The notes: generated by a model from the sequence alone, not told the origin. A stretch of DNA of 64,000 nt from Arcobacter sp. F2176 (GCF_004116465.1 NZ_PDJV01000002.1:186001-250000); one strand, 5' to 3'; positions 54,491-63,692 are shown, counted from the first letter of the stretch. Translations and numbers: made by a program.

Positions 54491-54503
54491 GTAATCATTA
54501 TCA
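54491..54503 (-). promoter_or_regulatory. Fur-like half-palindrome in the promoter of the six-gene operon
   Basis: On the minus strand TGATAATGATTAC matches the left half of the Fur consensus. It lies 60 bases upstream of the HMA_2 gene in an 88-bp gap that is otherwise AT-rich with TATATATATAAT-type tracts. Together with the other boxes it suggests iron or Fur-family control of the operon. Confidence 0.6.
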
Positions 54504-54519
54504 AAAAAAGTATTTTAGT

Positions 54520-54972
54520 TTATTTTTGACAGGTTTGACATAAACCATATATTGTTACTACATGGTCTTTTAGAAGAAAGTTATTTGTTTTTGCTATTTC
54601 TAATTGTTTTTGTTCCATAATTTCATCTTCAAATTCGATTATAGTGTGACATGAATTACAAATAAGATGATCATGGTGGTTTGAATAGTCAAGTTCATAG
54701 TAGTTTGCTTTTTCAAGGATATTTAAGCATTTTATTATTTTAAGTTCTTCAAATAATTTTAAAATTTTGTATACGGTTGCAATAGAAATATTTACATTAT
54801 ACTGAATTTTAAGTTCTTGATTTATATTTTCTGCTGTTAAGTGACCTTTTGAGTAGTAGAGGGCTTTTAGAACATAATCTTTTTGGATAGTATTTTTTAA
54901 TTTAAGATTTTGGAAGTGCTGTTTATATCTTCTTAATAAGTTATTAAAGTGTGTTTCATTCTTTTCAAGCAT
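54520..54972 (-). CDS. Fur-family metalloregulator
   Basis: 150 residues with the Fur winged helix (HLTAENINQELKIQYNVNIS, then IATVYKILKLFEELKIIKCL), the metal-site stretch NHHDHLICNSCHTIIEFEDE and the second CxxC in LCQTCQK. PerR and Fur cannot be separated from the sequence alone. It lies between the six-gene iron operon and a divergent gene, with Fur-like boxes on both sides. It is a probable dedicated regulator, analogous in position to FezX of Clostridioides difficile. Confidence 0.92.
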   Translation of the reverse strand: MLEKNETHFNNLLRRYKQHFQNLKLKNTIQKDYVLKALYYSKGHLTAENINQELKIQYNVNISIATVYKILKLFEELKIIKCLNILEKANYYELDYSNHHDHLICNSCHTIIEFEDEIMEQKQLEIAKTNNFLLKDHVVTIYGLCQTCQK

Positions 54973-55096
54973 TTAATAATTCTTTTATCATAATAAAAGA
55001 AACAGCTACAAAAAGTGCAGAGTAATATACTTTCCATAAATTAGCATGTATTTTTATATTTTTCTGAAGTAAAGACATCTTTTTAACTTTTTTCAT
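54965..55096 (-). CDS. 43-residue single-helix membrane peptide preceding the Fur-family gene
   Basis: A frame reading MKKVKKMSLLQKNIKIHANL then a hydrophobic helix (WKVYYSALFVAVSFIMIKEL) and ending LLNA. The ATG at 55096 follows CAAGGTTATATA, and the TGA overlaps the Fur-family start by eight bases, so the two are coupled. It is a basic N-terminus with one membrane helix. Function unknown. Confidence 0.6.
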   Translation of the reverse strand: MKKVKKMSLLQKNIKIHANLWKVYYSALFVAVSFIMIKELLNA

Positions 55097-55120
55097 TATA
55101 TAACCTTGTCATTGTTATAT

Positions 55121-55171
55121 AATGATACTTATTGTGACCTTAAAGTAATATTAATGATACTTATTATCATT
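55121..55171. promoter_or_regulatory. Repeated Fur-like sites in the fur/55227 divergent promoter
   Basis: AATGATACTTATT occurs twice (55121-55133 and 55153-55165, 32 bases apart). The second is extended as AATGATACTTATTATCATT (55153-55171), an imperfect Fur palindrome. The sites lie between the leftward 43-residue/Fur-family transcript and the rightward gene at 55227. Autoregulation of the Fur-family gene is likely. Confidence 0.68.
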
Positions 55172-55226
55172 ATAATTTAGATTTAAGTTTATTGTTCATA
55201 TAATCAGGAAATTGAAAAGGATTATT

Positions 55227-55616
55227 ATGCTAAATTTAACTTTAATTTCTTCAGTAGCAAAAAGTGCATTAGTTGGAGCAGTTGCCACAAAATTGGTTGA
55301 TACCTTTGTTTCTACAAAAATAAATAATAAAATAGAACAAAATAAATGGCTTAGAAACACAAAGTTAGAGCTATTTTCAAAATTAACAGAAGATATTTTA
55401 TCAATGGGTCATGAAAATGTTGATGAACAATTAAGACAGATAAATAAAACATCAGCAAAAATAATTCTATTATTAAATGATAGAAAATTAACCAATAAAA
55501 TAGAAACATATACAAGCACACTAATAAAATTAAAAAGTACAAGAAGAATAGAAAGTAGTATGGATTTTGTAAATAAAGATATGATTGGTTATTTACAAAG
55601 AAATATTCGAATATAA
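55227..55616 (+). CDS. Hypothetical protein, divergent from the Fur-family gene
   Basis: 129 residues with a hydrophobic N-terminus (LTLISSVAKSALVGAVATKLVD) and a charged, helical body (LRNTKLELFSKLTEDILSMG, DEQLRQINKTSAKIILLLND). I do not recognise it. The ATG at 55227 follows AAAGGATTATT; a TTG further upstream (55212) is less well placed. It sits beside the Fur-like boxes and faces the Fur-family gene, so it may belong to the iron island. Confidence 0.7.
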   Translation: MLNLTLISSVAKSALVGAVATKLVDTFVSTKINNKIEQNKWLRNTKLELFSKLTEDILSMGHENVDEQLRQINKTSAKIILLLNDRKLTNKIETYTSTLIKLKSTRRIESSMDFVNKDMIGYLQRNIRI

Positions 55617-55617
55617 A

Positions 55618-55638
55618 GGTAACTCTTTTGAGTTATCC
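55618..55638. terminator. Convergent hairpin at the 55227 gene end
   Basis: TAACTC (55620-55625), loop TTTT, GAGTTA (55630-55635), with GG/CC extending it by a bulge. It lies directly after the rightward stop and includes the stop of the leftward response regulator (55633-55635). A short stem, without a long U-run; weak bidirectional terminator. Confidence 0.45.
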
Positions 55639-56283
55639 CTCTTCAGAGTTGAAAAAGTATCCACTATTTGATGAAGCATAAATATACTGCTTTGGAAGTT
55701 TCCTTCTTAATCTTTTTATAAGTGTCCTTATTGCGTCTAAAGATGCATATTCACCTTCCCATACATAGTTTTGTATATTTTCATAAGTTACTAGTTTATT
55801 TATATTCGTTAAAAAAAGATTCATCATTAAGTTTTCTTTTTTTGTAAGTATTACTTTTTCATCTTTAAATTTGATTACTCCATCGCTAAAATTAAAAGTA
55901 CAATCTTTATCTATTGTTATTTCTTTTTTAGAAATTTTGCATAATTTATTAACTTTTATTAATAATTCATCAATAAAAAATGGTTTTTTTAAGTAATCGT
56001 TACAACCAAAATCATAAGCATTTTTTATTATTTCAAATTCGACAGTTGCTGATATAATTATAATGGGAACCTCTTCATAATACTTTCTTATTTTTTGTAA
56101 TATTCTAATACCATCAATATTTGGTACATTAATATCTAAAATAAAGCATGAAAAACCTTCCGTAATATTTTCATATGCATCTTTCCCATCTAAAAAAGCG
56201 TAAACCTTATGGTCATTTTTCTCAAATTTCAACTTTATAGTTTCATTCAATGTTTTATTATCTTCAAGTAAAAAAATTTTCAT
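55633..56283 (-). CDS. OmpR-like response regulator
   Basis: 216 residues: a receiver domain with LLEDNKTLNE, Asp50 phosphoacceptor in FILDINVPNIDG, and the KKPF motif; then a winged-helix output domain (VILTKKENLMMNLFLTN, YVWEGEYASLDAIRTLIKRLRRK in parts, SGYFF). It follows its histidine kinase by seven bases. The kinase/regulator pair lies right after the ketone-body operon, suggesting it may respond to a carbon source or be cotranscribed with it. Confidence 0.92.
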   Translation of the reverse strand: MKIFLLEDNKTLNETIKLKFEKNDHKVYAFLDGKDAYENITEGFSCFILDINVPNIDGIRILQKIRKYYEEVPIIIISATVEFEIIKNAYDFGCNDYLKKPFFIDELLIKVNKLCKISKKEITIDKDCTFNFSDGVIKFKDEKVILTKKENLMMNLFLTNINKLVTYENIQNYVWEGEYASLDAIRTLIKRLRRKLPKQYIYASSNSGYFFNSEEG

Positions 56284-56290
56284 AGTTTGC

Positions 56291-57403
56291 CTACTCTTTC
56301 TTTATTGGTATTTTGATTGAAAAAATAACATTATCAACATCATTTTTCACACTAATTTTTCCAGACATTTTATCTTCAACAATGAGTTTAGCCATATATA
56401 ATCCAAGTCCAGTACCTTCACTTTTAGTTGTAAAGAAAGGTTCAAATAGTTGACCTATAATTTCCTCAGGAATTGGTCCTGCATTATCTGAGATTTCAAT
56501 AATATTGAATCTTTCATTTTGGTAAACTTTTATTTTGATAAGTGGATTAAAGACTTTCTCATTTTCAATTTTAATTATTTTATTTTTTGCATTGTTAATT
56601 ATATTTAATAGAACTTGTTTTAATTCATTTTCATAACCATAAATATAGATTTCTTCATTTACATTTTTATATTCCAAACTAACATTAATATTTAAATAAA
56701 AAATTTGTTTTCCAATTATCTCAAATATCTCTTTTATCGCTTTTTTTATTTCAAAACTTTTTTTAACAGTTGATGGTTTTAAAAAATTTCTAAAATCACT
56801 AAGTGTATTTGACATATATTTTATTTGAACCATTGTGTCATTTACAAAATCATGCATCATATTTTCATTAATCTTATTCATAGCATGGAGTAATTCAAAC
56901 CTTTGAACTTGGGCAGATAACTCAACTAATGGTTCATTCCATTGATGGGCAATAGAAGCTATCATTTCTCCCATTTCTGCAAATTTACTTTGTTGAATTA
57001 AGAACTCTTTTTCTGTAATTCTTTGAGTGATATCAGTCATTATGCAAATAATACCTGCTACATTACCTTCTTGGTTTAAACAAACAGTTTTACTTAGGTT
57101 GTAGTATCTTACTTCTCCACTTTTTTTTACAAAATGAACTTCATCTTTATTTGATTTTAATGTTTTCATTATATTTGCATCAATTATTTTATGTCTTGTA
57201 ACTACAGAAATAGGAAAAAAATCATAAGCAGATTTTCCTATAATATTTTCTTTAGAAGCATCACAAAGTTTTGAAAATCTAGAATTACATCTTATGAAAT
57301 CACCATTTATATCTTTATAATAAATAGGATTTGGTAATGAATCTAATAAAATTTCTTCAAAATCTAGTTGTTTATCTAATTCATTATGAAGTTCTTTTCC
57401 CAT
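56291..57403 (-). CDS. PAS-domain sensor histidine kinase
   Basis: 370 residues. A PAS domain (about 15-130: LLDSLPNPIYYKDINGDFI, GIICIMTDITQR) is followed by a cytoplasmic kinase core. H-box: IASIAHQWNEPLVEL; N-box: VLLNIINNAKNKI; G-boxes: ISDNAGPIPEEI and TGLGLYMAKLIVED. No membrane helix is visible, so the sensor is probably cytoplasmic. It lies 24 bases downstream of the thiolase gene and seven upstream of its regulator gene. Confidence 0.9.
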   Translation of the reverse strand: MGKELHNELDKQLDFEEILLDSLPNPIYYKDINGDFIRCNSRFSKLCDASKENIIGKSAYDFFPISVVTRHKIIDANIMKTLKSNKDEVHFVKKSGEVRYYNLSKTVCLNQEGNVAGIICIMTDITQRITEKEFLIQQSKFAEMGEMIASIAHQWNEPLVELSAQVQRFELLHAMNKINENMMHDFVNDTMVQIKYMSNTLSDFRNFLKPSTVKKSFEIKKAIKEIFEIIGKQIFYLNINVSLEYKNVNEEIYIYGYENELKQVLLNIINNAKNKIIKIENEKVFNPLIKIKVYQNERFNIIEISDNAGPIPEEIIGQLFEPFFTTKSEGTGLGLYMAKLIVEDKMSGKISVKNDVDNVIFSIKIPIKKE

Positions 57404-57427
57404 AAAGTTTTCCTTGTAAAAGTCTTA

Positions 57428-58627
57428 CTATTTTACTTTTTTGAGTAAAATAGCAGTTCCTAATCCTCCACCAATACAAAGAGAAGCCAATCCATATTCT
57501 GAATTTTGTTTTAGCATTTCATGGACTAATGAAACGATAATTCTATTACCACTCGCTCCAACAGGATGACCAAGTGCAATAGCTCCTCCATTTACATTTA
57601 TTTTTTCTTGTATGGTTTGGTTGGTTAGCTTGATTTTATCTTTTAAAAGTTCAAATACTCCTAAAGATTGGGCTGCAAATGCTTCATTAATTTCTATTAC
57701 ATCTATATCATTTATTGAAATATTTGTCTTATTTAAAAGTTTTTCAATAGCATAAGCAGGACTTAGTCCCATAACTGATGGATCTATTCCAACTTCTGCA
57801 TAATCAACTATTTCAGCTAAAGGGGTAAGGTTGTACTCTTTTACAACTTTTTCAGAGGCCAATAATGTAAAACTTGCACCATCATTTATTCCAGATGAAT
57901 TACCAGCTGTTACTGTTCCTTGTTCTTTAAATGCAGCTCTCAAATTAGTAAGTTTCTCTAAAGATGTATTTTTATTGATAAATTCATCCGTACTAAAAAC
58001 TATATTTTCTTTTCTTTCTTGTACTGTGATTGGGGTTATTTCATCAATAAATTTTCCATTTTCATTGGCGATTAAGGCCTTTCTTTGAGAATTTAGTGCA
58101 TATTCGTCTTGGGCTTCTCTAGTGATATTGAACTTCTCTGCAATATTCTCTGCTGTAATTCCCATATGATAATTCCCAAAGGCATCAGTTAATGCATCAT
58201 TAATCATAGAATCAACCATCAAAGAATTACCCAATCCTAACCCTAATCTTGCTTTTGATGAAATTAAAAAAGGAGCTTTTGACATAGACTCTACGCCACC
58301 TGCTACAATTAGATTTTTGTTTCCTGATTTTATTTCAGATGCAGCATTCATAACAGCTTTCATTCCTGAACCACATAACATATTTAAAGAGTAAGCAACA
58401 GTAGAATTTGGGAGTCCACCATATATTGAAGCTTGACGACCAACTCCTTGCGCATGTCCTGCTGATAATATATTTCCAACTATAACTTCATCAACTAAAG
58501 TATTATCGATATTTTTCACTAAATCTTTTATTACTTGTCCCGCTAAATGTCCAGGATCAATATTTTTCAATGATCCTAAATATTTTCCAATGGCACTTCT
58601 TTTTGCCTCTACAATATAAACTTTCAT
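57428..58627 (-). CDS. Acetyl-CoA C-acetyltransferase (thiolase)
   Basis: 399 residues. Active-site Cys in NMLCGSGMKAV, His in GGAIALGHPVGASG, and second Cys in ASLCIGGGLGTAIL match biosynthetic/degradative acetoacetyl-CoA thiolases. It splits acetoacetyl-CoA to two acetyl-CoA. Last enzyme gene of the operon scoA-scoB-bdhA-thiolase, nine bases after the dehydrogenase. The ATG at 58627 follows AAGGAATAAA. Confidence 0.93.
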   Translation of the reverse strand: MKVYIVEAKRSAIGKYLGSLKNIDPGHLAGQVIKDLVKNIDNTLVDEVIVGNILSAGHAQGVGRQASIYGGLPNSTVAYSLNMLCGSGMKAVMNAASEIKSGNKNLIVAGGVESMSKAPFLISSKARLGLGLGNSLMVDSMINDALTDAFGNYHMGITAENIAEKFNITREAQDEYALNSQRKALIANENGKFIDEITPITVQERKENIVFSTDEFINKNTSLEKLTNLRAAFKEQGTVTAGNSSGINDGASFTLLASEKVVKEYNLTPLAEIVDYAEVGIDPSVMGLSPAYAIEKLLNKTNISINDIDVIEINEAFAAQSLGVFELLKDKIKLTNQTIQEKINVNGGAIALGHPVGASGNRIIVSLVHEMLKQNSEYGLASLCIGGGLGTAILLKKVK

Positions 58628-58635
58628 TTTATTCC

Positions 58636-59412
58636 TTATTGAATTGTATATCCACCATCCATAACTAAGGCTTGTCCTGTTATAGATTTTGCACTTTCAC
58701 TTGCAATAAACATTGCATAATCTGCAATTTCATCTGTAGTTAATAACTTTTTTTGAGGAACTAATGAAAAAATAACCTTTTCTAAGGCTTCTTCTTCACT
58801 AACACCTCTATTTTTTGCTAAATCAGCAATTTGATTTCTCACAAGTGGAGTATCTACATATCCTGGGCATAAAGCATTAACTGTTATATTCTCTAGTGCA
58901 CCTTCTAATGCAGCAACTTTAGTTAATCCAAGTAGTCCATGTTTAGCTGAGTTGTACCCCGCTTTACCAGCAAAACCTACAAGTCCATTTATTGAAGCCA
59001 TATTTATGATTCTTCCCCATTTTTGTTTTTTCATGATAGGAAATACCTCTTTTATAGCAATAAAAGGTGCTACAAGCATAAGTTTTAGCATTAATTCATA
59101 TTTTTCAGTTGGAAAATCCTCAATATTACTTACATGTTGAATACCTGCATTTGATATAAAAATATCTATTGTCTTATAGTGTTCAACTGTCATATTTATA
59201 AGATCTTTAATTTCATCTTCTTTTAAGACATTGCACTTTATTCCAAGTGCTTCATAGCCTTTTTCTCGCAAACTATTTACTGCCTCATTTAAAGCTTCTT
59301 CATTTATATCTGATAGAACTACTTTTGCACCATTTTTTGCAAAAGTAGTTGCAATATCAAGTCCAATTCCTGAAGCTGCTCCTGTTATTATAGTAACTTT
59401 ATTTTTGATCAT
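58636..59412 (-). CDS. bdhA: 3-hydroxybutyrate dehydrogenase
   Basis: 258-residue classical short-chain dehydrogenase: TGAASGIGLDIAT, IFISNAGIQHV, YNSAKHGLLGLTK and the bdhA-like C-terminus SITGQALVMDGGYT. D-3-hydroxybutyrate dehydrogenase specificity is inferred from the ISNAGIQHVSNIEDFPTEKY string, typical of BdhA, and from its placement between CoA transferase and thiolase. It converts 3-hydroxybutyrate to acetoacetate. The gene is 16 bases after scoB. Confidence 0.9.
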   Translation of the reverse strand: MIKNKVTIITGAASGIGLDIATTFAKNGAKVVLSDINEEALNEAVNSLREKGYEALGIKCNVLKEDEIKDLINMTVEHYKTIDIFISNAGIQHVSNIEDFPTEKYELMLKLMLVAPFIAIKEVFPIMKKQKWGRIINMASINGLVGFAGKAGYNSAKHGLLGLTKVAALEGALENITVNALCPGYVDTPLVRNQIADLAKNRGVSEEEALEKVIFSLVPQKKLLTTDEIADYAMFIASESAKSITGQALVMDGGYTIQ

Positions 59413-59428
59413 GAATAACCTTTAAATT

Positions 59429-60070
59429 TTATTTTATTAGATTTGATGCAATTTTGTATGATGCTGGAGTTACTTCTTTAATATCATTTAAGGTAACACC
59501 TTGCATTAATTCTATTAATACTAATTCATTATTAATAAATTCAAAAACACCCATTTCCGTAATAATCATATCAACTACACCTTTTCCTGTTAAAGGTAAA
59601 GTACATTGTTTCAATATTTTAGGATTTCCTTTTGCAGTATGAAGCATAGAAATAATAACTTTTTTTGAACCATTAACTAAGTCCATCGCTCCACCCATTC
59701 CAGGTAAAAGCTTTCCTGGTATTTTCCAGTTAGCTAAATTACCTTCTTCATCAACTTCTAACGCTCCTAAAACTGTAATATCTATATGCCCACCTCTAAT
59801 TATTTCAAAAGAAGTAACAGAATCGAAAAAAATTCCACCATCTCTTAAAATCACATTAGATCCTCCTGCATCTACAACATTTTTATCTATATTATTTTCA
59901 TTTGCTTTGTCCCAAATACCTGCAAATCCATTTTCAGAATGTAGATTTATGTGTATATCTTTAGGAATAAAATTAACAGCTTGTGTTGGAAGTCCTATTC
60001 CTAAATTAATAAAATCTCCATTATTAAATTCTTGTGCAACTCTTTTTGCAATAATTTCTTTAGCTTCCAT
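59429..60070 (-). CDS. scoB: 3-oxoacid CoA-transferase subunit B
   Basis: 213 residues. The catalytic Glu46 is in INLHSENGFAGIW, with NLGIGLPTQAVNFI before it, and the domain ends with typical VDMIITEMGVFEF. With subunit A it transfers CoA from succinyl-CoA to acetoacetate; acetyl-CoA could also be a donor. It begins two bases after the subunit A stop. The specificity (succinyl- or acetyl-CoA) is not readable; the adjacency to bdhA favours acetoacetate activation. Confidence 0.9.
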   Translation of the reverse strand: MEAKEIIAKRVAQEFNNGDFINLGIGLPTQAVNFIPKDIHINLHSENGFAGIWDKANENNIDKNVVDAGGSNVILRDGGIFFDSVTSFEIIRGGHIDITVLGALEVDEEGNLANWKIPGKLLPGMGGAMDLVNGSKKVIISMLHTAKGNPKILKQCTLPLTGKGVVDMIITEMGVFEFINNELVLIELMQGVTLNDIKEVTPASYKIASNLIK

Positions 60071-60071
60071 A

Positions 60072-60719
60072 TTATGCCTTTATGATGTGATTTACATAAA
60101 CAAATGGAGTATGAATGAAATTTGGATCAAGGATTCCAGTTTCAACAATTTCTTCTACTTCAACAATAGTGATTTTAGCAGCTCCAGCCATAGGAACATT
60201 AAAATTTCTAGTTGAACCTTTATAGATGAGGTTTCCTGCTTTGTCAGCTTTATGTGCAGATATGAATGCAATATCTATATGAATTGGTTTTTCTAAAATA
60301 TAATCTTTTCCATCAATATGTATAACCTCTTTTCCAATTTGCACTTCAGTGTTCAAACCAGTTTGAGTCAAAGCTCCACCAAGACCAGCTGCTGCGCATC
60401 TTATTCTTTCTGCAAGTGTACCTTGGGGTATTAATTCAACTTCTAAAAAGCCTTCATTTACTTGTTTTTGTGTTTCTTTATTTGTACCAATATGAGAGGC
60501 TAATAATTTTGTTATTCTTTTATCATCAATTAATTTTCCAATACCAAAATTATCCCTTGCTGTATCTGTTGCAACTAAAGTTAAATTGTTTACATTTGTT
60601 TTTAGAATCTCATCTATAATGTTATGGGCATTTCCACACCCCATAAAACCACCAATAGCAATTGTCATTCCATCATGTAAAAAATCTTTTATCTTATCAA
60701 TTGTTATTTCTTTTTCCAT
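60072..60719 (-). CDS. scoA: 3-oxoacid CoA-transferase subunit A
   Basis: 215 residues, with the CoA-binding GGFMGCGNAHNII start, GTNKETQKQVNEGFLEVELIPQ, and AERIRCAAAGLGGALTQTGLNTEV in pieces. It is the first gene of the ketone-body operon; a strong bidirectional terminator separates it from mmsA upstream. The start at 60719 follows AAAGAGGAAAATCTT. It works with scoB, bdhA and the thiolase to convert 3-hydroxybutyrate into acetyl-CoA. Confidence 0.9.
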   Translation of the reverse strand: MEKEITIDKIKDFLHDGMTIAIGGFMGCGNAHNIIDEILKTNVNNLTLVATDTARDNFGIGKLIDDKRITKLLASHIGTNKETQKQVNEGFLEVELIPQGTLAERIRCAAAGLGGALTQTGLNTEVQIGKEVIHIDGKDYILEKPIHIDIAFISAHKADKAGNLIYKGSTRNFNVPMAGAAKITIVEVEEIVETGILDPNFIHTPFVYVNHIIKA

Positions 60720-60736
60720 AAGATTTTCCTCTTTAT

Positions 60737-60771
60737 AAAAAAGGCTTATTAAATACTTAATAAGCCTTTTT
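60737..60771. terminator. Strong terminator between mmsA and scoA
   Basis: GGCTTATTAA (60743-60752), loop ATAC, TTAATAAGCC (60757-60766): perfect 10-bp stem. It is flanked by an A6 tract on the left and TTTTTA on the right, so it has a U-run in both directions. It ends the mmsA/TRAP transcript, and implies that scoA has its own promoter to its left (only 60 bp remain). Confidence 0.85.
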
Positions 60772-60779
60772 ATTAGTTA

Positions 60780-62279
60780 TTATTTTGAATGATCAGCTTT
60801 AAAATCAAATGCAACATCTTCATTTTCTTCATCTTCAAACCATTTTTCTGTAACAGTTTTTGTTTCTGTATAAAAAGTTATTGCTTGTTTCCCGTAAGCA
60901 TGTAAATCACCATAGAAAGAACCTCTCCATCCTGTAAAAGAGAAAAATGGTAAAGGGACAGGAATTGGTAAGTTAACACCTACTTGTCCTACTTGAACTT
61001 CTCTTCTAAATTTTGTTGCACTTGCTCCACTTGAAGTGAAAATTGATGTTCCATTTCCAAACATATTATTATTTATAATATCTAGTGCTTCATTTAAATT
61101 TTTTGGTTCTAATATAGATAGTACAGGTCCAAAAATCTCTTTAGTATAAATTGACATATCTGTTGTTACTCCTGTAAAAATAGTTGGTCCAACCCAATTC
61201 CCTTCATCATATCCATCAACTTTTGCATTTCTTCCATCAAGTACTAGAGATGCTCCATCTTTAACACCTTCTTCTATGATACTTTCGATTCTATTTAGGG
61301 CAGTTTTTGTGATAATTGGTCCATAATTAGCACTTTTATCATTCCATGCTCCAGGTTTTACTTCTTTTATTTTTTGAATTAATTCAGGAATCCACTCTTT
61401 TGATTTTCCTACAAATAAAGCAACTGAAATTCCCATACATCTTTGTCCTGCTGCACCCATAGAAGATCCTACTAAGGCATTTAATACATTTTCTTTATTT
61501 GCATCAGGCATAATAACCATATGATTTTTTGCTCCTACAAAAGCTTGTGCTCTTTTTAGGTTTGCAGTTGCTCTTGAATAAATGTATGCACCAACTTCTG
61601 GTGATCCAACAAAAGAGTATGCTCTAACTTTTGGATTATCTAATAAGTAATCAACTTGATCTTTTTGTCCATGAACAACTTGTAATAAATCTTTAGGTGC
61701 TCCAGCTTTAATGAATAGTTCTGCAAGTTTCATAGTTGTATTTGGAACCATTTCTGATGGTTTTAAAATAAATGCATTACCACTAACTATTGCCATTGGA
61801 AACATCCATAGAGGAATCATTGCTGGAAAATTAAATGGTGTAACTCCTGCACAAACACCTAATGGTTGTTTGTAAGAATATGTATTCATTTTATTTGAAA
61901 CATGTTCAACAGTTTCTCCCATCATAAGTGTTGGTGCACTACAAGCGAACTCAACAACTTCATATCCTCTTACGATATCTCCTTTTGCATCATCAAAAGT
62001 TTTTCCTTGTTCAATACTTAATATTTCAGCTATTTCATCAATATTTTCTTTTATCAAAGTTTGGTAGTTAAACATTAATCTTGTTCTTGTCATTATGGGA
62101 GTGTCTTTCCATGACAAATAAGCTTTATGAGCTTTTTCAACTGCATCATCTATCTCATTTTTTGTACATAATGGTACTTGTACCTGTACTTCTTGTGTTA
62201 ATGGAGAAACTTTATCAAAATATTGAGTTGTTTCACTTTCTATAAATTTATTACTTACTATAATTTCTAATTTTTTCAT
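60780..62279 (-). CDS. mmsA: Methylmalonate-semialdehyde dehydrogenase (CoA-acylating)
   Basis: 499 residues, ALDH fold. Family marks: [21 protein letters not shown], catalytic Cys281 in [31 protein letters not shown] and the C-terminal [21 protein letters not shown] in pieces. MmsA oxidises methylmalonate or malonate semialdehyde to propionyl- or acetyl-CoA. It follows the TRAP large permease by 21 bases, so uptake and oxidation are coupled. Propionyl-CoA would feed the methylcitrate cycle at the left end of the window. Confidence 0.93.
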   Translation of the reverse strand: MKKLEIIVSNKFIESETTQYFDKVSPLTQEVQVQVPLCTKNEIDDAVEKAHKAYLSWKDTPIMTRTRLMFNYQTLIKENIDEIAEILSIEQGKTFDDAKGDIVRGYEVVEFACSAPTLMMGETVEHVSNKMNTYSYKQPLGVCAGVTPFNFPAMIPLWMFPMAIVSGNAFILKPSEMVPNTTMKLAELFIKAGAPKDLLQVVHGQKDQVDYLLDNPKVRAYSFVGSPEVGAYIYSRATANLKRAQAFVGAKNHMVIMPDANKENVLNALVGSSMGAAGQRCMGISVALFVGKSKEWIPELIQKIKEVKPGAWNDKSANYGPIITKTALNRIESIIEEGVKDGASLVLDGRNAKVDGYDEGNWVGPTIFTGVTTDMSIYTKEIFGPVLSILEPKNLNEALDIINNNMFGNGTSIFTSSGASATKFRREVQVGQVGVNLPIPVPLPFFSFTGWRGSFYGDLHAYGKQAITFYTETKTVTEKWFEDEENEDVAFDFKADHSK

Positions 62280-62300
62280 TTAATTTCCTTATAATTTAAT

Positions 62301-63692
62301 TTAATATGCGATTGAAGGTAACCAAGTTACTACTTCTGGGAAGAAAAATACTATCGCTAACCCAATAAGTTGTAAGATTATAAAAGGAATTACACCTTTA
62401 TATATATCTAACAACTGAATTTCTGGTGGACATACACCTTTTAAATAAAATAATGCAAACCCAACTGGTGGTGTTAAAAACGAGGTTTGCAAGGTCATTG
62501 CTACAAGTAGCACAAACCAAACTAAGGTTGCATTATCAATTCCAAAACCATTAATTTCAATGGCAAGATGAGAGATGATTGGTGCAACTAAAGGTAAAAT
62601 AATTAGTGTAATTTCAATCCAATCTAAAACAAAACCTAAAAGAAACACTAATCCTAAAATAAATAAAATAACAATAACAGGGTTCTCAGAAATTGAGTGT
62701 AGGGCAGATATTATTACTTCATCTCCACCTAATTCTCTTAATACTAATGAAAAGCATGTAGCTCCTACAAAAATAGCGAATATATACCCTGATGTATTCA
62801 TAGTTGACATACATATTTTTTTAACTTTACTTAATGTTAAATGTCCATTTATTGCCATCAAAATTAAGGCTCCAAGTGCACCAATCCCAGAAGCTTCTGT
62901 TGTTGTTGCTAATCCAAAAAATATTGAACCTAATACTGATAATATTAAAATAACTGGAGGAATAATATTTTTAAATAAATCCCAATATAAAACAATATCT
63001 GAGCCTTCATGTTGTTCTTCATTATCTTGAATTAAAGGCATTTTTTTAGGTTTAATAAATCCTAATATTACTAAATACGAAATATATAATAAACCTAAAA
63101 TCAATCCTGGAAATACTGCTCCCATAAAAAGATTTCCAACTGAAATACTTAATTGGTCTGCCATAATAATAAGCATAATACTTGGTGGTATTAAAATTCC
63201 AAGGGTTCCTGAACTTGCTATAACACCCAATGCTGTTTGTTTGTCATATCCTTGCTTTAACATAATTGGTAAACTCATTACAGCTAAAAGAACAACTGAT
63301 GCTCCAATTATTCCTGTTGATGCAGCAAGTAGTACTCCTAAAAGTACAACAGTGATTGCTAATCCACCTCTCATTTTCCCAAAAAACATTTGTAAAGATT
63401 TTAAAAGTTTTTCCGCAATTCCTGATTCATCTAAAGCTAAGCCCATAAAAATAAATAAAGGCAATGCTACTAAAACCCAATTATGCATTATTTGAAATAT
63501 TCTATTTGATACAAGTCCAATCGTACTAAAATCTAATCCTGTTATTGTCCCAAAATACATATCTGAAATATATCCCACTACTACAAATAATATTCCCACT
63601 CCACCTAGAACCCAAGCAACTGGAATTCCTGTGATAAGTAGTAAGATAAATGATGCAAACATTGAAATAACTAAATAATCATTAATTTCCAT
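62301..63692 (-). CDS. TRAP transporter large permease subunit (DctM)
   Basis: 463 residues, about 12 hydrophobic segments. The DctM family marks FMGLALDESGIAEKLL, GGLAITVVLLGVLLAASTGIIGAS in parts, GVIASSGTLGILIPPSIMLI and FLLGFVLDWIEITLIILP are all seen. It works with the small DctQ subunit and an external binding protein to take up carboxylates. It overlaps the DctQ gene by 11 bases. The solute receptor gene is not in the window and is expected upstream to the right. Confidence 0.95.
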   Translation of the reverse strand: MEINDYLVISMFASFILLLITGIPVAWVLGGVGILFVVVGYISDMYFGTITGLDFSTIGLVSNRIFQIMHNWVLVALPLFIFMGLALDESGIAEKLLKSLQMFFGKMRGGLAITVVLLGVLLAASTGIIGASVVLLAVMSLPIMLKQGYDKQTALGVIASSGTLGILIPPSIMLIIMADQLSISVGNLFMGAVFPGLILGLLYISYLVILGFIKPKKMPLIQDNEEQHEGSDIVLYWDLFKNIIPPVILILSVLGSIFFGLATTTEASGIGALGALILMAINGHLTLSKVKKICMSTMNTSGYIFAIFVGATCFSLVLRELGGDEVIISALHSISENPVIVILFILGLVFLLGFVLDWIEITLIILPLVAPIISHLAIEINGFGIDNATLVWFVLLVAMTLQTSFLTPPVGFALFYLKGVCPPEIQLLDIYKGVIPFIILQLIGLAIVFFFPEVVTWLPSIAY

